12,038 nt of DNA from Rhodanobacter sp. (lineage in GTDB: Bacteria; Pseudomonadota; Gammaproteobacteria; Xanthomonadales; Rhodanobacteraceae): assembly GCA_026193555.1 (NCBI GenBank), contig JAPHUU010000335.1, positions 1-12,038 of the forward strand. Reading direction: 5' to 3'. The notes under the pieces were generated by a model. That model was given only the letters and a program-made list of their open reading frames with translations. It was not told the origin of the DNA and did not search any database. This document shows, one piece after another, positions 1 through 6,651 of the stretch (positions are counted from its first letter, which is position 1; each line of letters opens with the position of its first letter). A program made the position numbers and the translations under genes.

Positions 1-243
1 GGCAACCCCGATTTCTGACTGATCTGGCGGTGGCCTGGGCCACACTTTCCGTCCTGCCGCGATCGGTTCACGACCTGTCCGTAGCGGTCGAACCGCCGAT
101 TATACGGATTCTCGAAGATCGGCGCCAGTAGGAACTCGCTCCCTGCACGACAGCGCTTTGGGGAGATTCGCACCAAGGCATCTCGTGCACGGGACGACGT
201 CCTGCAACAGCAGGCCGCGCCCGGAGTCGCTCGGCGCCTGCTG
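1..243 (-). promoter_or_regulatory. infC downstream region, probable leader of rpmI-rplT
   Basis: This gap lies downstream of infC on the minus strand and contains no recognisable coding sequence; the start of ribosomal protein L35 is not yet visible. It is rich in inverted repeats. An 8-bp stem directly follows the infC stop codon (208-215 with 236-243). TGCACGA/TCGTGCA pairs 144-150 with 183-189. An irregular 10-bp stem has a 2-nt bulge (64-69 plus 72-75 with 86-89 plus 90-95). A 5-bp hairpin sits at 30-34/39-43. A perfect minus-strand TATAAT lies at 99-104, but no good -35 is found 16-18 nt before it. In E. coli, L20 represses rpmI-rplT by binding structured RNA between infC and rpmI. The same role here is inference from position and structure only. 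None of the stems has a T-run, so a terminator is not supported. Confidence 0.4.
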
Positions 244-771
244 CTACTGCTTCTTCTTGGGTCCGATCATCATGATCATCTGGCGGCCTTCAAGCCGCGG
301 AAACGATTCGACCTGACCGTTCTCGCCAACGTCTTCCTGGATCTTCCTGGCCAGGTTCTGACCCAGATCCTGGTGCGACATCTCGCGACCACGGAAGCGA
401 ATGGTGACCTTGACCTTGTCGCCTTCCTCGAGGAAGCGAAGCATGTTGCGCAGCTTGATCTGGTAATCGCCCACGTCCGTGACCGGCCGGAACTTCACTT
501 CCTTGATCTCGACCTGCTTCTGCTTCTTCTTGGCGGCCTGCGCCTTCTTCTGGGCGTCGAACTTGAACTTGCCGTAGTCCATGATCCGGCAGACGGGCGG
601 GTCGCCGTTCGGCTGGATCTCAACCAGATCCATGCCGGCTTCCTGTGCCAGCGTCAGTGCCTCGTCACGGGTAAGGATGCCGAGCTGCTCGGCGTCTGCA
701 CCGATCACACGAACCCGCGGAACACGGATTTCCTGGTTGCGACGATTGCCCTTGTTGTCTGTGGTTGCGAT
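244..771 (-). CDS. infC: Translation initiation factor IF-3 (AUC start)
   Basis: IF-3 binds the 30S subunit, prevents premature joining of 50S, and proofreads start codon and initiator tRNA. The protein is 175 aa (E. coli 180). It has the N-terminal domain ending in [12 protein letters not shown], a lysine-rich linker ([16 protein letters not shown]), and the C-terminal domain with [19 protein letters not shown], finishing in [15 protein letters not shown]. No ATG or GTG fits the N-terminus. The first in-frame ATG or GTG lies well inside the conserved region, which begins [14 protein letters not shown] full GGAGG (780-784) sits 8 nt before an ATC codon (769-771), giving (M)[12 protein letters not shown]. 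This is taken as the start and matches the family's habit of using AUU/AUC so that IF-3 represses its own mRNA. It lies 43 nt downstream of thrS on the same strand and is presumably co-transcribed. Confidence 0.96.
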   Translation of the reverse strand: MATTDNKGNRRNQEIRVPRVRVIGADAEQLGILTRDEALTLAQEAGMDLVEIQPNGDPPVCRIMDYGKFKFDAQKKAQAAKKKQKQVEIKEVKFRPVTDVGDYQIKLRNMLRFLEEGDKVKVTIRFRGREMSHQDLGQNLARKIQEDVGENGQVESFPRLEGRQMIMMIGPKKKQ

Positions 772-779
772 ACCACGAT

Positions 780-784
780 CCTCC
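780..784 (-). promoter_or_regulatory. Shine-Dalgarno site fixing the infC AUC start
   Basis: Minus-strand GGAGG is a full anti-SD match. It is separated by 8 nt from the ATC at 769-771, which is in frame with IF-3. It decides the start, because no standard start codon lies at a suitable distance. A strong SD paired with a non-AUG codon is the arrangement known from infC autoregulation. Confidence 0.8.
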
Positions 785-814
785 AGAAGAAGTAATGAAT
801 TGACCGTCCGACGC

Positions 815-2716
815 TCAGCGTCGGCTTTCGGTCAGCAGTCGTTCGACGAAATCGGCCAGCGCCATGCTGCCCAGATCCTCGCCGGAACGGGTACGTACGG
901 AAACGCCCTCCATCTCTTTCTCGCGATCACCGACCACCAGGAGATAAGGGACTTTCTGCATCGTATGTTCGCGGATTTTATAGCCGACCTTCTCATTGCG
1001 CAAATCGGACTGTACCCGGAAACCTTTGTCGACAAGGGTTTGCGTTACCTGCCGGACGTAATCGGCCTGCGCATCGGTGATGTTGAGCACCACTGCCTGC
1101 ACCGGCGCCAGCCAGGCGGGCAGCAGCCCGGCATGGTGCTCGATGAGGATGCCGATGAAGCGCTCCATCGAGCCGACGATGGCCCGGTGCAGCATGACCG
1201 GATGCCGCTTCTGCGACTGTTCGTCGACATATTCGGCACCCAGACGCTCCGGCATCATGAAATCGACCTGCATGGTACCGACCTGCCAGGCACGACCGAT
1301 CGAGTCCTTGAGGTGGTATTCGATCTTGGGCGCGTAGAACGCCCCCTCGCCCGGCAACTCCTCCCATTCGACACCGGCGGCGCGCAGTGCACGGCGCAGC
1401 ATTTCCTCGGTGCGATCCCAGAACTCGTCCGAGCCGATGCGCTTTTCCGGTCGCAGCGCCAGCTTGATCGCCAGCTCGGTGAAGCCGAAGTCGGCATACA
1501 CCTTCATCGCCTGCAGGTGAAACGCGGTAACTTCTTCCTCGACCTGATCCGCTGTGCAGAAGATGTGGCCGTCGTCCTGGGTGAAGGCACGCACCCGCAT
1601 GATCCCGTGCAGGGCACCGGATGGCTCATTGCGGTGGCAGCCGCCAAACTCGCCATAACGGATCGGCAGCTCGCGATAGCTGTGCAGGCCGGTGTTGAAC
1701 ACCTGGACGTGGCCGGGGCAGTTCATCGGCTTCAGCGCGTAGGTGTGCTTCTCCGATTCGGTGAAGAACATGTTCTCGGCGTAGTTGTCCCAGTGCCCGG
1801 ACTTTTTCCACAACGACACGTCCAGCACCATCGGGCAGCGGATTTCCTGGTAGCCGCTGCGGCGGTACACGCCGCGCATGTACTGTTCCACCTGCTGCCA
1901 GATCGCCCAGCCATTCGGATGCCAGAACACCATGCCCGGGCTTTCTTCCTGCTGATGGAACAGATCGAGCGCCTTGCCGATCTTGCGGTGATCGCGCTTC
2001 TCGGCCTCTTCGAGCTGGAACAGGTGAGCCTTCAGATCCTTGTCATTGAGCCAGGCCGTGCCATAGATCCGGGTCAGCATGGCCTTGCTGGAATCGCCGC
2101 GCCAGTACGCACCGGCAACCTTCATCAGCTTGAATGCACGCAGCTTGCCGGTGTTCGGCACATGCGGGCCGCGGCAAAGGTCGGTGAACTCGCCCTGGCT
2201 GTAGAGCGACAATTGCTCACCGGCCGGGATCGACTCGATGATCTCGGCCTTGTACTCCTCGCCCATGCCGCGGAAGAATGCCACTGCCTCGTCGCGCGAC
2301 TTCACGCTGCGCGTCACCGGCAACTGCTCGGCGACGATCTTCGCCATCTCGGCCTCGATCCTGGGCAGATCGTCCGGGGTGAACGGCCGTTCGTAGGCGA
2401 AGTCGTAGAAAAAACCGTTGTCGATCACCGGACCGATCGTCACCTGCGCTCCCGGATACAGGCGCTGCACTGCCTGGCCCATCAGATGCGCGGTGGAATG
2501 GCGAAGGATCTCCAGCGCCTCCGGGCTCTTGTCGGTGATGATTTGCAGGCTGGCATCGTGGTCGATGGCAAAACTGGCATCCACCAGCTGACCATCGACC
2601 TTGCCGGCCAGAGTCGCCTTGGCCAGACCGGCGCCAATCGAGGCGGCCACGTCCTGCACGGTAACGGGATGCTCAAACGGCCGCTTGCTGCCGTCGGGTA
2701 GCGTGATCTCAATCAT
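815..2716 (-). CDS. thrS: Threonine--tRNA ligase
   Basis: A class II aminoacyl-tRNA synthetase that charges tRNA-Thr in the cytoplasm and hydrolyses mischarged Ser-tRNA-Thr. The protein is 633 aa, close to the usual length. Domains in order: TGS (about 1-60); editing/SAD domain with HSTAH (H73, H77) and C181/H185 in DLCRGPH; catalytic core with zinc ligands C333 (MNCPGH), H384 (DDGH) and H510 (VMLH); C-terminal anticodon-binding domain (about 540-633). All editing and zinc residues are present. The frame stays open upstream to 2770, but the ATG at 2714-2716 gives [10 protein letters not shown], the normal TGS start, and the extra upstream residues would be encoded by the terminator hairpin. 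The SD before this ATG is weak. infC follows after 43 nt. Expression is probably controlled by the attenuator just upstream. Confidence 0.98.
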   Translation of the reverse strand: MIEITLPDGSKRPFEHPVTVQDVAASIGAGLAKATLAGKVDGQLVDASFAIDHDASLQIITDKSPEALEILRHSTAHLMGQAVQRLYPGAQVTIGPVIDNGFFYDFAYERPFTPDDLPRIEAEMAKIVAEQLPVTRSVKSRDEAVAFFRGMGEEYKAEIIESIPAGEQLSLYSQGEFTDLCRGPHVPNTGKLRAFKLMKVAGAYWRGDSSKAMLTRIYGTAWLNDKDLKAHLFQLEEAEKRDHRKIGKALDLFHQQEESPGMVFWHPNGWAIWQQVEQYMRGVYRRSGYQEIRCPMVLDVSLWKKSGHWDNYAENMFFTESEKHTYALKPMNCPGHVQVFNTGLHSYRELPIRYGEFGGCHRNEPSGALHGIMRVRAFTQDDGHIFCTADQVEEEVTAFHLQAMKVYADFGFTELAIKLALRPEKRIGSDEFWDRTEEMLRRALRAAGVEWEELPGEGAFYAPKIEYHLKDSIGRAWQVGTMQVDFMMPERLGAEYVDEQSQKRHPVMLHRAIVGSMERFIGILIEHHAGLLPAWLAPVQAVVLNITDAQADYVRQVTQTLVDKGFRVQSDLRNEKVGYKIREHTMQKVPYLLVVGDREKEMEGVSVRTRSGEDLGSMALADFVERLLTESRR

Positions 2717-2737
2717 GGAAGCGATATCTCTGGAAGC

Positions 2738-2760
2738 AAAAAAAGGCGCAACGCGCCTTT
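2738..2760 (-). terminator. Intrinsic terminator (attenuator) in the thrS leader
   Basis: On the minus strand this reads as a hairpin with 8-bp arms AAAGGCGC and GCGCCTTT around a GTT loop (GGCGC/GCGCC core, 2753-2757 with 2745-2749). It runs into seven consecutive T, three of them in the stem. It works only in the minus direction, because the plus strand has just TTT. The T-run ends 21 nt before the thrS start codon, leaving no room for another promoter, so thrS transcripts must read through it. Its 5' arm can pair alternatively with CGCCTT at 2769-2774. It could also end transcripts coming from the upstream pdxH pair. Confidence 0.8.
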
Positions 2761-2768
2761 CGGGACAC

Positions 2769-2774
2769 AAGGCG
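2769..2774 (-). promoter_or_regulatory. Candidate antiterminator segment of the thrS leader
   Basis: Minus-strand CGCCTT (2774 to 2769) is perfectly complementary to AAGGCG in the 5' arm of the terminator (2759 to 2754), with a 9-nt loop between. The two structures are mutually exclusive. The overlapping CTTGTG (2771-2766) is in turn complementary to CACAAG near the 5' end of the leader (2855-2850), giving a possible third, pre-emptive pairing. It lies 9 nt after the stop codon of the tiny leader ORF. A ribosome stalled on the Thr codons would leave it free, while one parked at the stop codon would cover it. Confidence 0.5.
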
Positions 2775-2783
2775 TGACGGGCT

Positions 2784-2810
2784 TCAGCGTGGGCAGCGTG
2801 TAGTTGACAT
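2784..2810 (-). CDS. Putative threonine-containing leader peptide of thrS
   Basis: An eight-residue [11 protein letters not shown], with Thr codons ACT and ACA side by side at positions 3-4. It lies between the candidate promoter and the attenuator. The proposed role is to measure Thr-tRNA supply by ribosome stalling, as leader peptides do for several biosynthetic operons and for pheST in enterobacteria. The SD is poor: only GAG, 8 nt before the ATG. An in-frame GTG three codons earlier is an alternative start, giving an N-terminal V/M-C-D extension. Support is positional: two Thr codons, short length, and a stop just before the antiterminator segment. Chance occurrence of such a short ORF cannot be excluded. 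Confidence 0.5.
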   Translation of the reverse strand: MSTTRCPR

Positions 2811-2867
2811 GTCGCACACTCGGCCGGCGCGGACGCGGGCCACCTTCGTCTTGTGGTTGGTGCCGAA

Positions 2868-2896
2868 ACGCTAGTTTAGCCCAAACCGGCTGTCAA
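2868..2896 (-). promoter_or_regulatory. Candidate sigma-70 promoter of thrS-infC
   Basis: The minus-strand -35 is a perfect TTGACA (2891-2896). It is followed after exactly 17 nt by TAGCGT (2868-2873), a 3/6 match to TATAAT. Transcription would begin near 2861 and give a leader of about 145 nt before thrS. TAAACT, just upstream of the -10, is a less likely alternative because its spacing is only 12 nt. The promoter sits in the gap after the binding-protein gene, so thrS need not depend on pdxH transcription. Confidence 0.6.
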
Positions 2897-2953
2897 TCTT
2901 CGCCGCGACGCACGCGTTGTCCAGGCAGCACCCCATACTGCCAGTCCGCCGCT

Positions 2954-3751
2954 TCAGCGGGTCGCCCATGCCTTGATGATGCGATGGATCTCGTCCAGCC
3001 CGTCGAACAGCGCCGCCGGACCGGGCTGCAGGATGATCGGCGATTTGATCTCGTGCAGGTCGCCGTTGCTTACCGCCGGAATCGTGTCCCAGCCGGGACG
3101 CGCGGCGACGCGTTCGGGCCGGAAGCGCTTGCCACACCACGAGCCGAGAATGATGTCCGGCGCGCGGCGCACCACTTCGTCGCCGTTGGCCAGGATGCGT
3201 TGCTTTGCCAGCGACTCCCTCGACAGCTCGGGAAAGCAGTCGTCACCGCCGGCGATGCCGATGATTTCCGCTACCCAGCGGATCCCGCTGATCATCGGCT
3301 CGTCCCATTCCTCGAAATATACTCTGGGCCGTCGCGGCAATTGGGCAGCGGCGATCCGGATCTCCTCGATGTGCTGTTCGGCCTGCTGCGCGCAGGCTTC
3401 GGCCTTGTCCGCCGCGCCGACCATGGCGCCTAGCCGCCGGATGTAGGCGAGGATGCCCTCCACACTGCGATGGTTGCTGATCCACACCTCGACGCCCGCC
3501 TTGATCAGGTCGCGCGCGATATCTGCCTGGATATCGGAGAAACCGATCGCCAGATCGGGCGCCAGCTTCAGGATCTCGCCGATCTTCGCGCTGGTGAACG
3601 CCGAGACTTTCGGCTTCTCCCTGCGCGCCCGCGGCGGGCGCACGGTGAAGCCGGAGATGCCGACGATTCGATGCTCCTCGCCCAAGGCGTACAGCACTTC
3701 GGTCGGCTCCTCGGTGAGGCAGACGATCCGCTGCGGGTACGCATCACCCAT
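2954..3751 (-). CDS. BtuF-like (cobalamin-binding-type) periplasmic-binding-fold protein without signal peptide
   Basis: The 265-aa protein has the two-lobed COG0614/BtuF-type fold signature: an N-terminal RIVCLTEEPTEVLYALGEEHRIVGISGF, then LKLAPDLAIGF, a connecting helix through the middle, and a C-terminal half with PDIILGSWCGKRFRPE and a final long helix. Family members bind vitamin B12 or iron chelates for ABC importers. Here the conserved fold begins within eight residues of the start, so there is no secretion signal or lipobox. No permease or ATPase gene is nearby. The start is fixed by TGATG: its ATG shares one base with the pdxH stop, implying translational coupling. The ligand and a cytoplasmic role are unknown. 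Many proteobacterial homologues are annotated simply as cobalamin-binding protein; that label is by similarity. Confidence 0.75.
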   Translation of the reverse strand: MGDAYPQRIVCLTEEPTEVLYALGEEHRIVGISGFTVRPPRARREKPKVSAFTSAKIGEILKLAPDLAIGFSDIQADIARDLIKAGVEVWISNHRSVEGILAYIRRLGAMVGAADKAEACAQQAEQHIEEIRIAAAQLPRRPRVYFEEWDEPMISGIRWVAEIIGIAGGDDCFPELSRESLAKQRILANGDEVVRRAPDIILGSWCGKRFRPERVAARPGWDTIPAVSNGDLHEIKSPIILQPGPAALFDGLDEIHRIIKAWATR

Positions 3752-4338
3752 CAGGGGTACAGCAACCGGCTCGTCCAGGCCTGGCCATCGCGATCCCAGC
3801 GGACCCGTTCGTGCAGGCGGAATTCGGCGCCATACCAGAATTCCAGCATGTCCGGTTCAACAAGGTAGCCGCCCCAGTGTGGCGGGCGAGTCACCTCGCG
3901 CCCCTCGAATTCCCGCTCGTATTGCGCCACCCGCTCTTCGAAAGTGTCCCGGTCCGGCAGCGTCTGTGACTGCAGCGAGGCCCAGGCGCCAATCTGACTC
4001 AGGCGCGGGCGGCTGGCGAAGTAGGTATCCGACTCCTCGTCCGGCAGCTTGCGCACGACACCCTCGACCCGCACCTGCACGCCCTCACGCAGCTGCTTCC
4101 AGTGGAAGCACAGCGCCACCTGCGGGTGCGCTTGCAGCTGACGACCCTTGTCACTGTGGTGGTTCGTGAAGAAGCGGAAGCCACGCTCGTCGACGCTCTT
4201 CAGCAGCACGATCCGTGAAAACACCCGGCCGGAGTCATCGGCCGTGGCCAGATTCATGGCGATCGGGTCGCGCTCGCCGCTCGCCGCGGCCTCGTCCAGC
4301 AGTCGCGAAAATGTATCCAGAAGCACCGAGTTGAGCAT
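3751..4338 (-). CDS. pdxH: Pyridoxine/pyridoxamine 5'-phosphate oxidase
   Basis: An FMN-dependent cytoplasmic enzyme that oxidises PNP or PMP to pyridoxal 5'-phosphate, the last step of B6 synthesis and salvage. The 195-aa protein shows the family's FMN and substrate motifs: SRIVLLKS (41-48), FFTN followed by SDKGRQL (62-68), ASRPRLSQIGAWAS (108-121), and the C-terminal signature WGGYLVEPDMLEFWYGAEFRLHER, ending in RLLYP. It lacks the first ~20 flexible residues of the E. coli enzyme, as Xanthomonas homologues also appear to. The frame remains open far upstream, but that extension is low-complexity shadow sequence. The ATG at 4336-4338 puts the start just before the first conserved helix, with GGGAAG about 11 nt ahead. 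It overlaps the downstream binding-protein gene by one base. Confidence 0.96.
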   Translation of the reverse strand: MLNSVLLDTFSRLLDEAAASGERDPIAMNLATADDSGRVFSRIVLLKSVDERGFRFFTNHHSDKGRQLQAHPQVALCFHWKQLREGVQVRVEGVVRKLPDEESDTYFASRPRLSQIGAWASLQSQTLPDRDTFEERVAQYEREFEGREVTRPPHWGGYLVEPDMLEFWYGAEFRLHERVRWDRDGQAWTSRLLYP

Positions 4339-4377
4339 GGCTTTTGAAACTTCCCTTTGGCAACGTGGTCGACACAC

Positions 4378-4411
4378 GCCATCATGGCGCGAAAAATCAC
4401 CAGTGATGATA
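4378..4411 (-). promoter_or_regulatory. Candidate pdxH promoter element with two inverted repeats
   Basis: In the 200-bp divergent gap between pdxH and the kinase gene, minus-strand TATCAT (4406-4411) matches five of six -10 bases, but no convincing -35 lies 17-18 nt before it. Overlapping it is the inverted repeat ATCAC-CA-GTGAT (4396-4407). A second, GCCAT-C-ATGGC (4378-4388), lies just downstream. Repeats at the -10/+1 position could be an operator. The arms are only 5 bp, so this is tentative. Nothing else is recognised in the gap. Confidence 0.25.
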
Positions 4412-4538
4412 GTGCAATGCCCAACCCATCCAGTAGCTCGAACCCGCCTTTCGCCATGACGCGGCTGCGGCTGATGACACGGGGCGCCGGGCGCCTGCCT
4501 GCCTGCCGCGCCAACCGGTACGGTCTGGCTGATCACGG

Positions 4539-5369
4539 ATGAAGTCGCCAGCCAGCACCGACATGCTTGCACTCGCTGGTCGCCTGCTCGATCACTATGC
4601 CGAGTCCATTGCCCGCGCACGACGCCCCTGGATCCTGGGCCTGTCCGGCCTGCAGGGCAGCGGCAAGAGCACGCTTGCCCGGGAGATGAAGGCGCAGGCC
4701 GAGGCCCGGGGCTGGCACACCGTGGTGCTCTCGCTGGACGACTTCTACTATGCCCGCAGTGACCGTGAGGCGCTGGCCCAGCAGGTGCATCCGCTGTTGC
4801 GCACGCGCGGCGTCCCCGGCACGCATGAGATCGAGCTGTTGATGTCGGTGCTGGCTGCGTTGCCGCAGGCGTCCGCGAAGCTGCCGGTGACACACCCGCG
4901 CTTCGACAAGGGGCGCGACACGCGTATCACACCGTCGCGCTGGCCACGCATCACCCGGCCCCCGAAGCTGGTGATCGTGGAAGGCTGGGCGCTGGGCATC
5001 CGTCCGCAGCTGCAGGCTGCACTTGCCACACCGGCCAATGCGCTGGAACGCGATGAAGACCCCGATGGCAGCTGGCGCCACTGGGTCAACAAGCAGCTGC
5101 GCAGCTACCAGCCGCTATGGCGCAAGTTCGACGCGCTGATCGTGCTGCAGGCTCCGAGCTGGGACATCGTGCGTCGCTGGCGTGGCGAACAGGAGCAGGC
5201 GCTGCTGGCGCGCCATGCGCCACTGGCGATGGATGCCGCAGCGATGGATCGGTTCCTGGCGCACTTCGAGCGGTTGAGCCGGCACGCGCTGGCGACCCTG
5301 CCAGCACTGGCCGACACCTGCGTCGAGTTCGACACCGCCCGACAGGTCACTGCGATCACTCACGCCTGA
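4539..5369 (+). CDS. P-loop kinase, probable D-glycerate 3-kinase
   Basis: The 276-aa cytoplasmic kinase of the uridine-kinase/GLYK superfamily transfers phosphate from ATP, probably to D-glycerate. Walker A is GLQGSGKST (37-45). LSLDDFYY (65-72) follows the second strand and carries the acidic DD pair typical of the family. HPRFDKGRD (119-127) and RPPKLVIVEGWALG (140-153) correspond to the substrate region and the VIxEGW strand seen in GLYK proteins; YQPLW (190-194) is also characteristic. The ATG at 4539 leaves about 36 residues before the P-loop; the SD is weak. It diverges from pdxH and converges on ybjQ with a 37-bp gap that shows no terminator. Substrate assignment rests on family resemblance. 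A related kinase specificity is possible. Confidence 0.8.
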   Translation: MKSPASTDMLALAGRLLDHYAESIARARRPWILGLSGLQGSGKSTLAREMKAQAEARGWHTVVLSLDDFYYARSDREALAQQVHPLLRTRGVPGTHEIELLMSVLAALPQASAKLPVTHPRFDKGRDTRITPSRWPRITRPPKLVIVEGWALGIRPQLQAALATPANALERDEDPDGSWRHWVNKQLRSYQPLWRKFDALIVLQAPSWDIVRRWRGEQEQALLARHAPLAMDAAAMDRFLAHFERLSRHALATLPALADTCVEFDTARQVTAITHA

Positions 5370-5406
5370 GCGCGGCACGCGAACCCGTGGCGACTCAAGC
5401 CCCCTT

Positions 5407-5751
5407 TCAGCCTGCCGGTTCGACCTGCGCCGCCGTGCCGTAGGCCAGCACTTCAGTGACCCCTTCGGCAACATCATTGGCGTCGTAGCGCATCGCCAGA
5501 ACTGCATTGGCACCCATCGCGGCGGCGTGCTGCAGCATCAGCTCGAAGGCTTCCTCGCGTGCCTTCTCGCACAGCTCGGTATAGATCGAGATATTGCCAC
5601 CGACCAGGGTCTGCAGTGCCGCGCCAAGATTGCCGATCACGCTGCGCGAACGCACCGTGATGCCGCGTACGATGCCGAGCGAACGCACGACGCGACACCC
5701 CGGCAGCTCGTTGCTGGTGGTGACCTGGTGATGCGGTATCGAAGTGGCCAT
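5407..5751 (-). CDS. ybjQ: YbjQ/UPF0145 family protein
   Basis: The 114-aa protein of the YbjQ family, small soluble proteins that form ring-like oligomers in solved structures, often labelled heavy-metal-binding though the function is unproven. Visible family marks are the start VTTSNELPGCRVVRSLG, then GITVRSRSVIGNLGAALQTLVGGNISIYTELCEKAREEAFELM, and the closing MGANAVLAMRYDAND followed by GVTEVLAYGTA. The frame stays open upstream to 5922, but the ATG at 5749-5751 has a good AGGGAGA SD 6 nt ahead and matches the usual N-terminus. It lies 31 nt downstream of the SDR gene on the same strand, so the two are probably co-transcribed. Confidence 0.92.
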   Translation of the reverse strand: MATSIPHHQVTTSNELPGCRVVRSLGIVRGITVRSRSVIGNLGAALQTLVGGNISIYTELCEKAREEAFELMLQHAAAMGANAVLAMRYDANDVAEGVTEVLAYGTAAQVEPAG

Positions 5752-5782
5752 GCGGGTTCTCCCTGGTGTGATGAATAACGGG

Positions 5783-6616
5783 TCAGGCATCGAGCAATGC
5801 TGCGTAGCCATCGCGTGCGTCGGGCCAGCGTGGCACGAATCCACTGGCCAGCAGCCGCGCATTGCAGAGTTTCTTGCTGCCGATCCCGGCAGGTGCCGAG
5901 CCTTCCTGTGGCCGCGGCGCACCGATCAGCTCAGCCAGTGAGTCGTACAGCACGTCCAGTGGCAACGGCGTGCTGTCCGCGCCGAGGTACAGCGGCATCG
6001 GATCGGCCAGCGCCAAAAGGTGCACGATCGCCGTGGCGGCATCCTCGACATGCATGCGGTTGGCCCAATGCGGGGTCGTTCGCGGAACCCGTGCCTGTCC
6101 CGCACGCAACCGATCGAACAGTTGCAGCCGGCCGGGGCCATACAGCCCCGCCAGCCGCAGCACTACCGCGCCGATGGGTCGCGCCGCCAGCAACCGCTCG
6201 GCCTCCAGCAGTACCGCACCGTTGAAACCTGGCGGTGCAGGCACGGTGCGTTCGTCCACCCAGTCACCCGCATGGTCACCGTAGACGGCGCTGGAGGAAA
6301 CCAGCAGCACCCGCTGCAAGGACGCATGGCCCAACGCATCGAGCAGATGGCGCAGGCCATCGACAAAGGTCGCGCGATAGGCCGAAGGCTCTCGTCGGTC
6401 CGGTGTCGGCAGATACACCATCCGGGTGATGCCGCCCGGCAATGCGCGCAGAGTTTCCGGCCGGGTCAGATCGCCGCGCAACCAGCGGATGCCGCTGTCG
6501 AGCGAGGCGGGTGGCTGGCGTCGCAAGGCCCACACCTCATCGCCGCGCGCCAGCAGACGCTGCGCCACGCGCAGACCGAGATCGCCACAGCCGGCCAGCA
6601 ACACCCTTTCGTTCAC
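5783..6616 (-). CDS. Atypical SDR / NAD(P)-dependent epimerase-like protein (YeeZ-like)
   Basis: The 277-aa Rossmann-fold protein has a nucleotide-binding loop at LLAGCGDLGLRVAQ (GxGxxG, G9-G14), followed by strand RGDEVWALRR and an acidic RGDL near residue 48. LLVSSSAVYGD (104-114) and the RLAGLYGPGR segment (154-163) place it with extended SDR sugar epimerase/dehydratase-like proteins. The catalytic YxxxK position is lost: the aligned segment GFNGAVLLEAE has F131 and V135. It therefore belongs with atypical SDRs that may bind NAD(P) without standard redox chemistry. The start is GTG (6614-6616) with GAGG 6 nt ahead. It is divergent from aroK, with only 35 bp between starts, and is followed by ybjQ. 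The substrate is not predictable. Confidence 0.85.
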   Translation of the reverse strand: MNERVLLAGCGDLGLRVAQRLLARGDEVWALRRQPPASLDSGIRWLRGDLTRPETLRALPGGITRMVYLPTPDRREPSAYRATFVDGLRHLLDALGHASLQRVLLVSSSAVYGDHAGDWVDERTVPAPPGFNGAVLLEAERLLAARPIGAVVLRLAGLYGPGRLQLFDRLRAGQARVPRTTPHWANRMHVEDAATAIVHLLALADPMPLYLGADSTPLPLDVLYDSLAELIGAPRPQEGSAPAGIGSKKLCNARLLASGFVPRWPDARDGYAALLDA

Positions 6617-6651
6617 CGCAACCCTCGCGTCTGCCCTGTTAGGATTTGTCC

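Noticed and set aside
64..95. GGTTCGA-containing stem resembling a tRNA T-arm
   Set aside because: No acceptor, D or anticodon arms and no CCA end are found at the required distances on either strand.
581..2701. 706-codon plus-strand frame opposite thrS
   Set aside because: The minus strand encodes a complete ThrRS with all catalytic and editing residues. The plus-strand translation is rich in H, R, L and D with no domain, a typical GC-rich antisense shadow.
2738..2760. thrS-leader hairpin as a terminator for plus-strand transcription
   Set aside because: Only three T follow the stem on the plus strand, and no plus-strand gene ends upstream of it.
4254..4514. 86-codon minus-strand frame in the pdxH upstream gap, with a hydrophobic stretch
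   Set aside because: Most of its 3' half overlaps pdxH out of frame, there is no SD or family resemblance, and the hydrophobic stretch is short.
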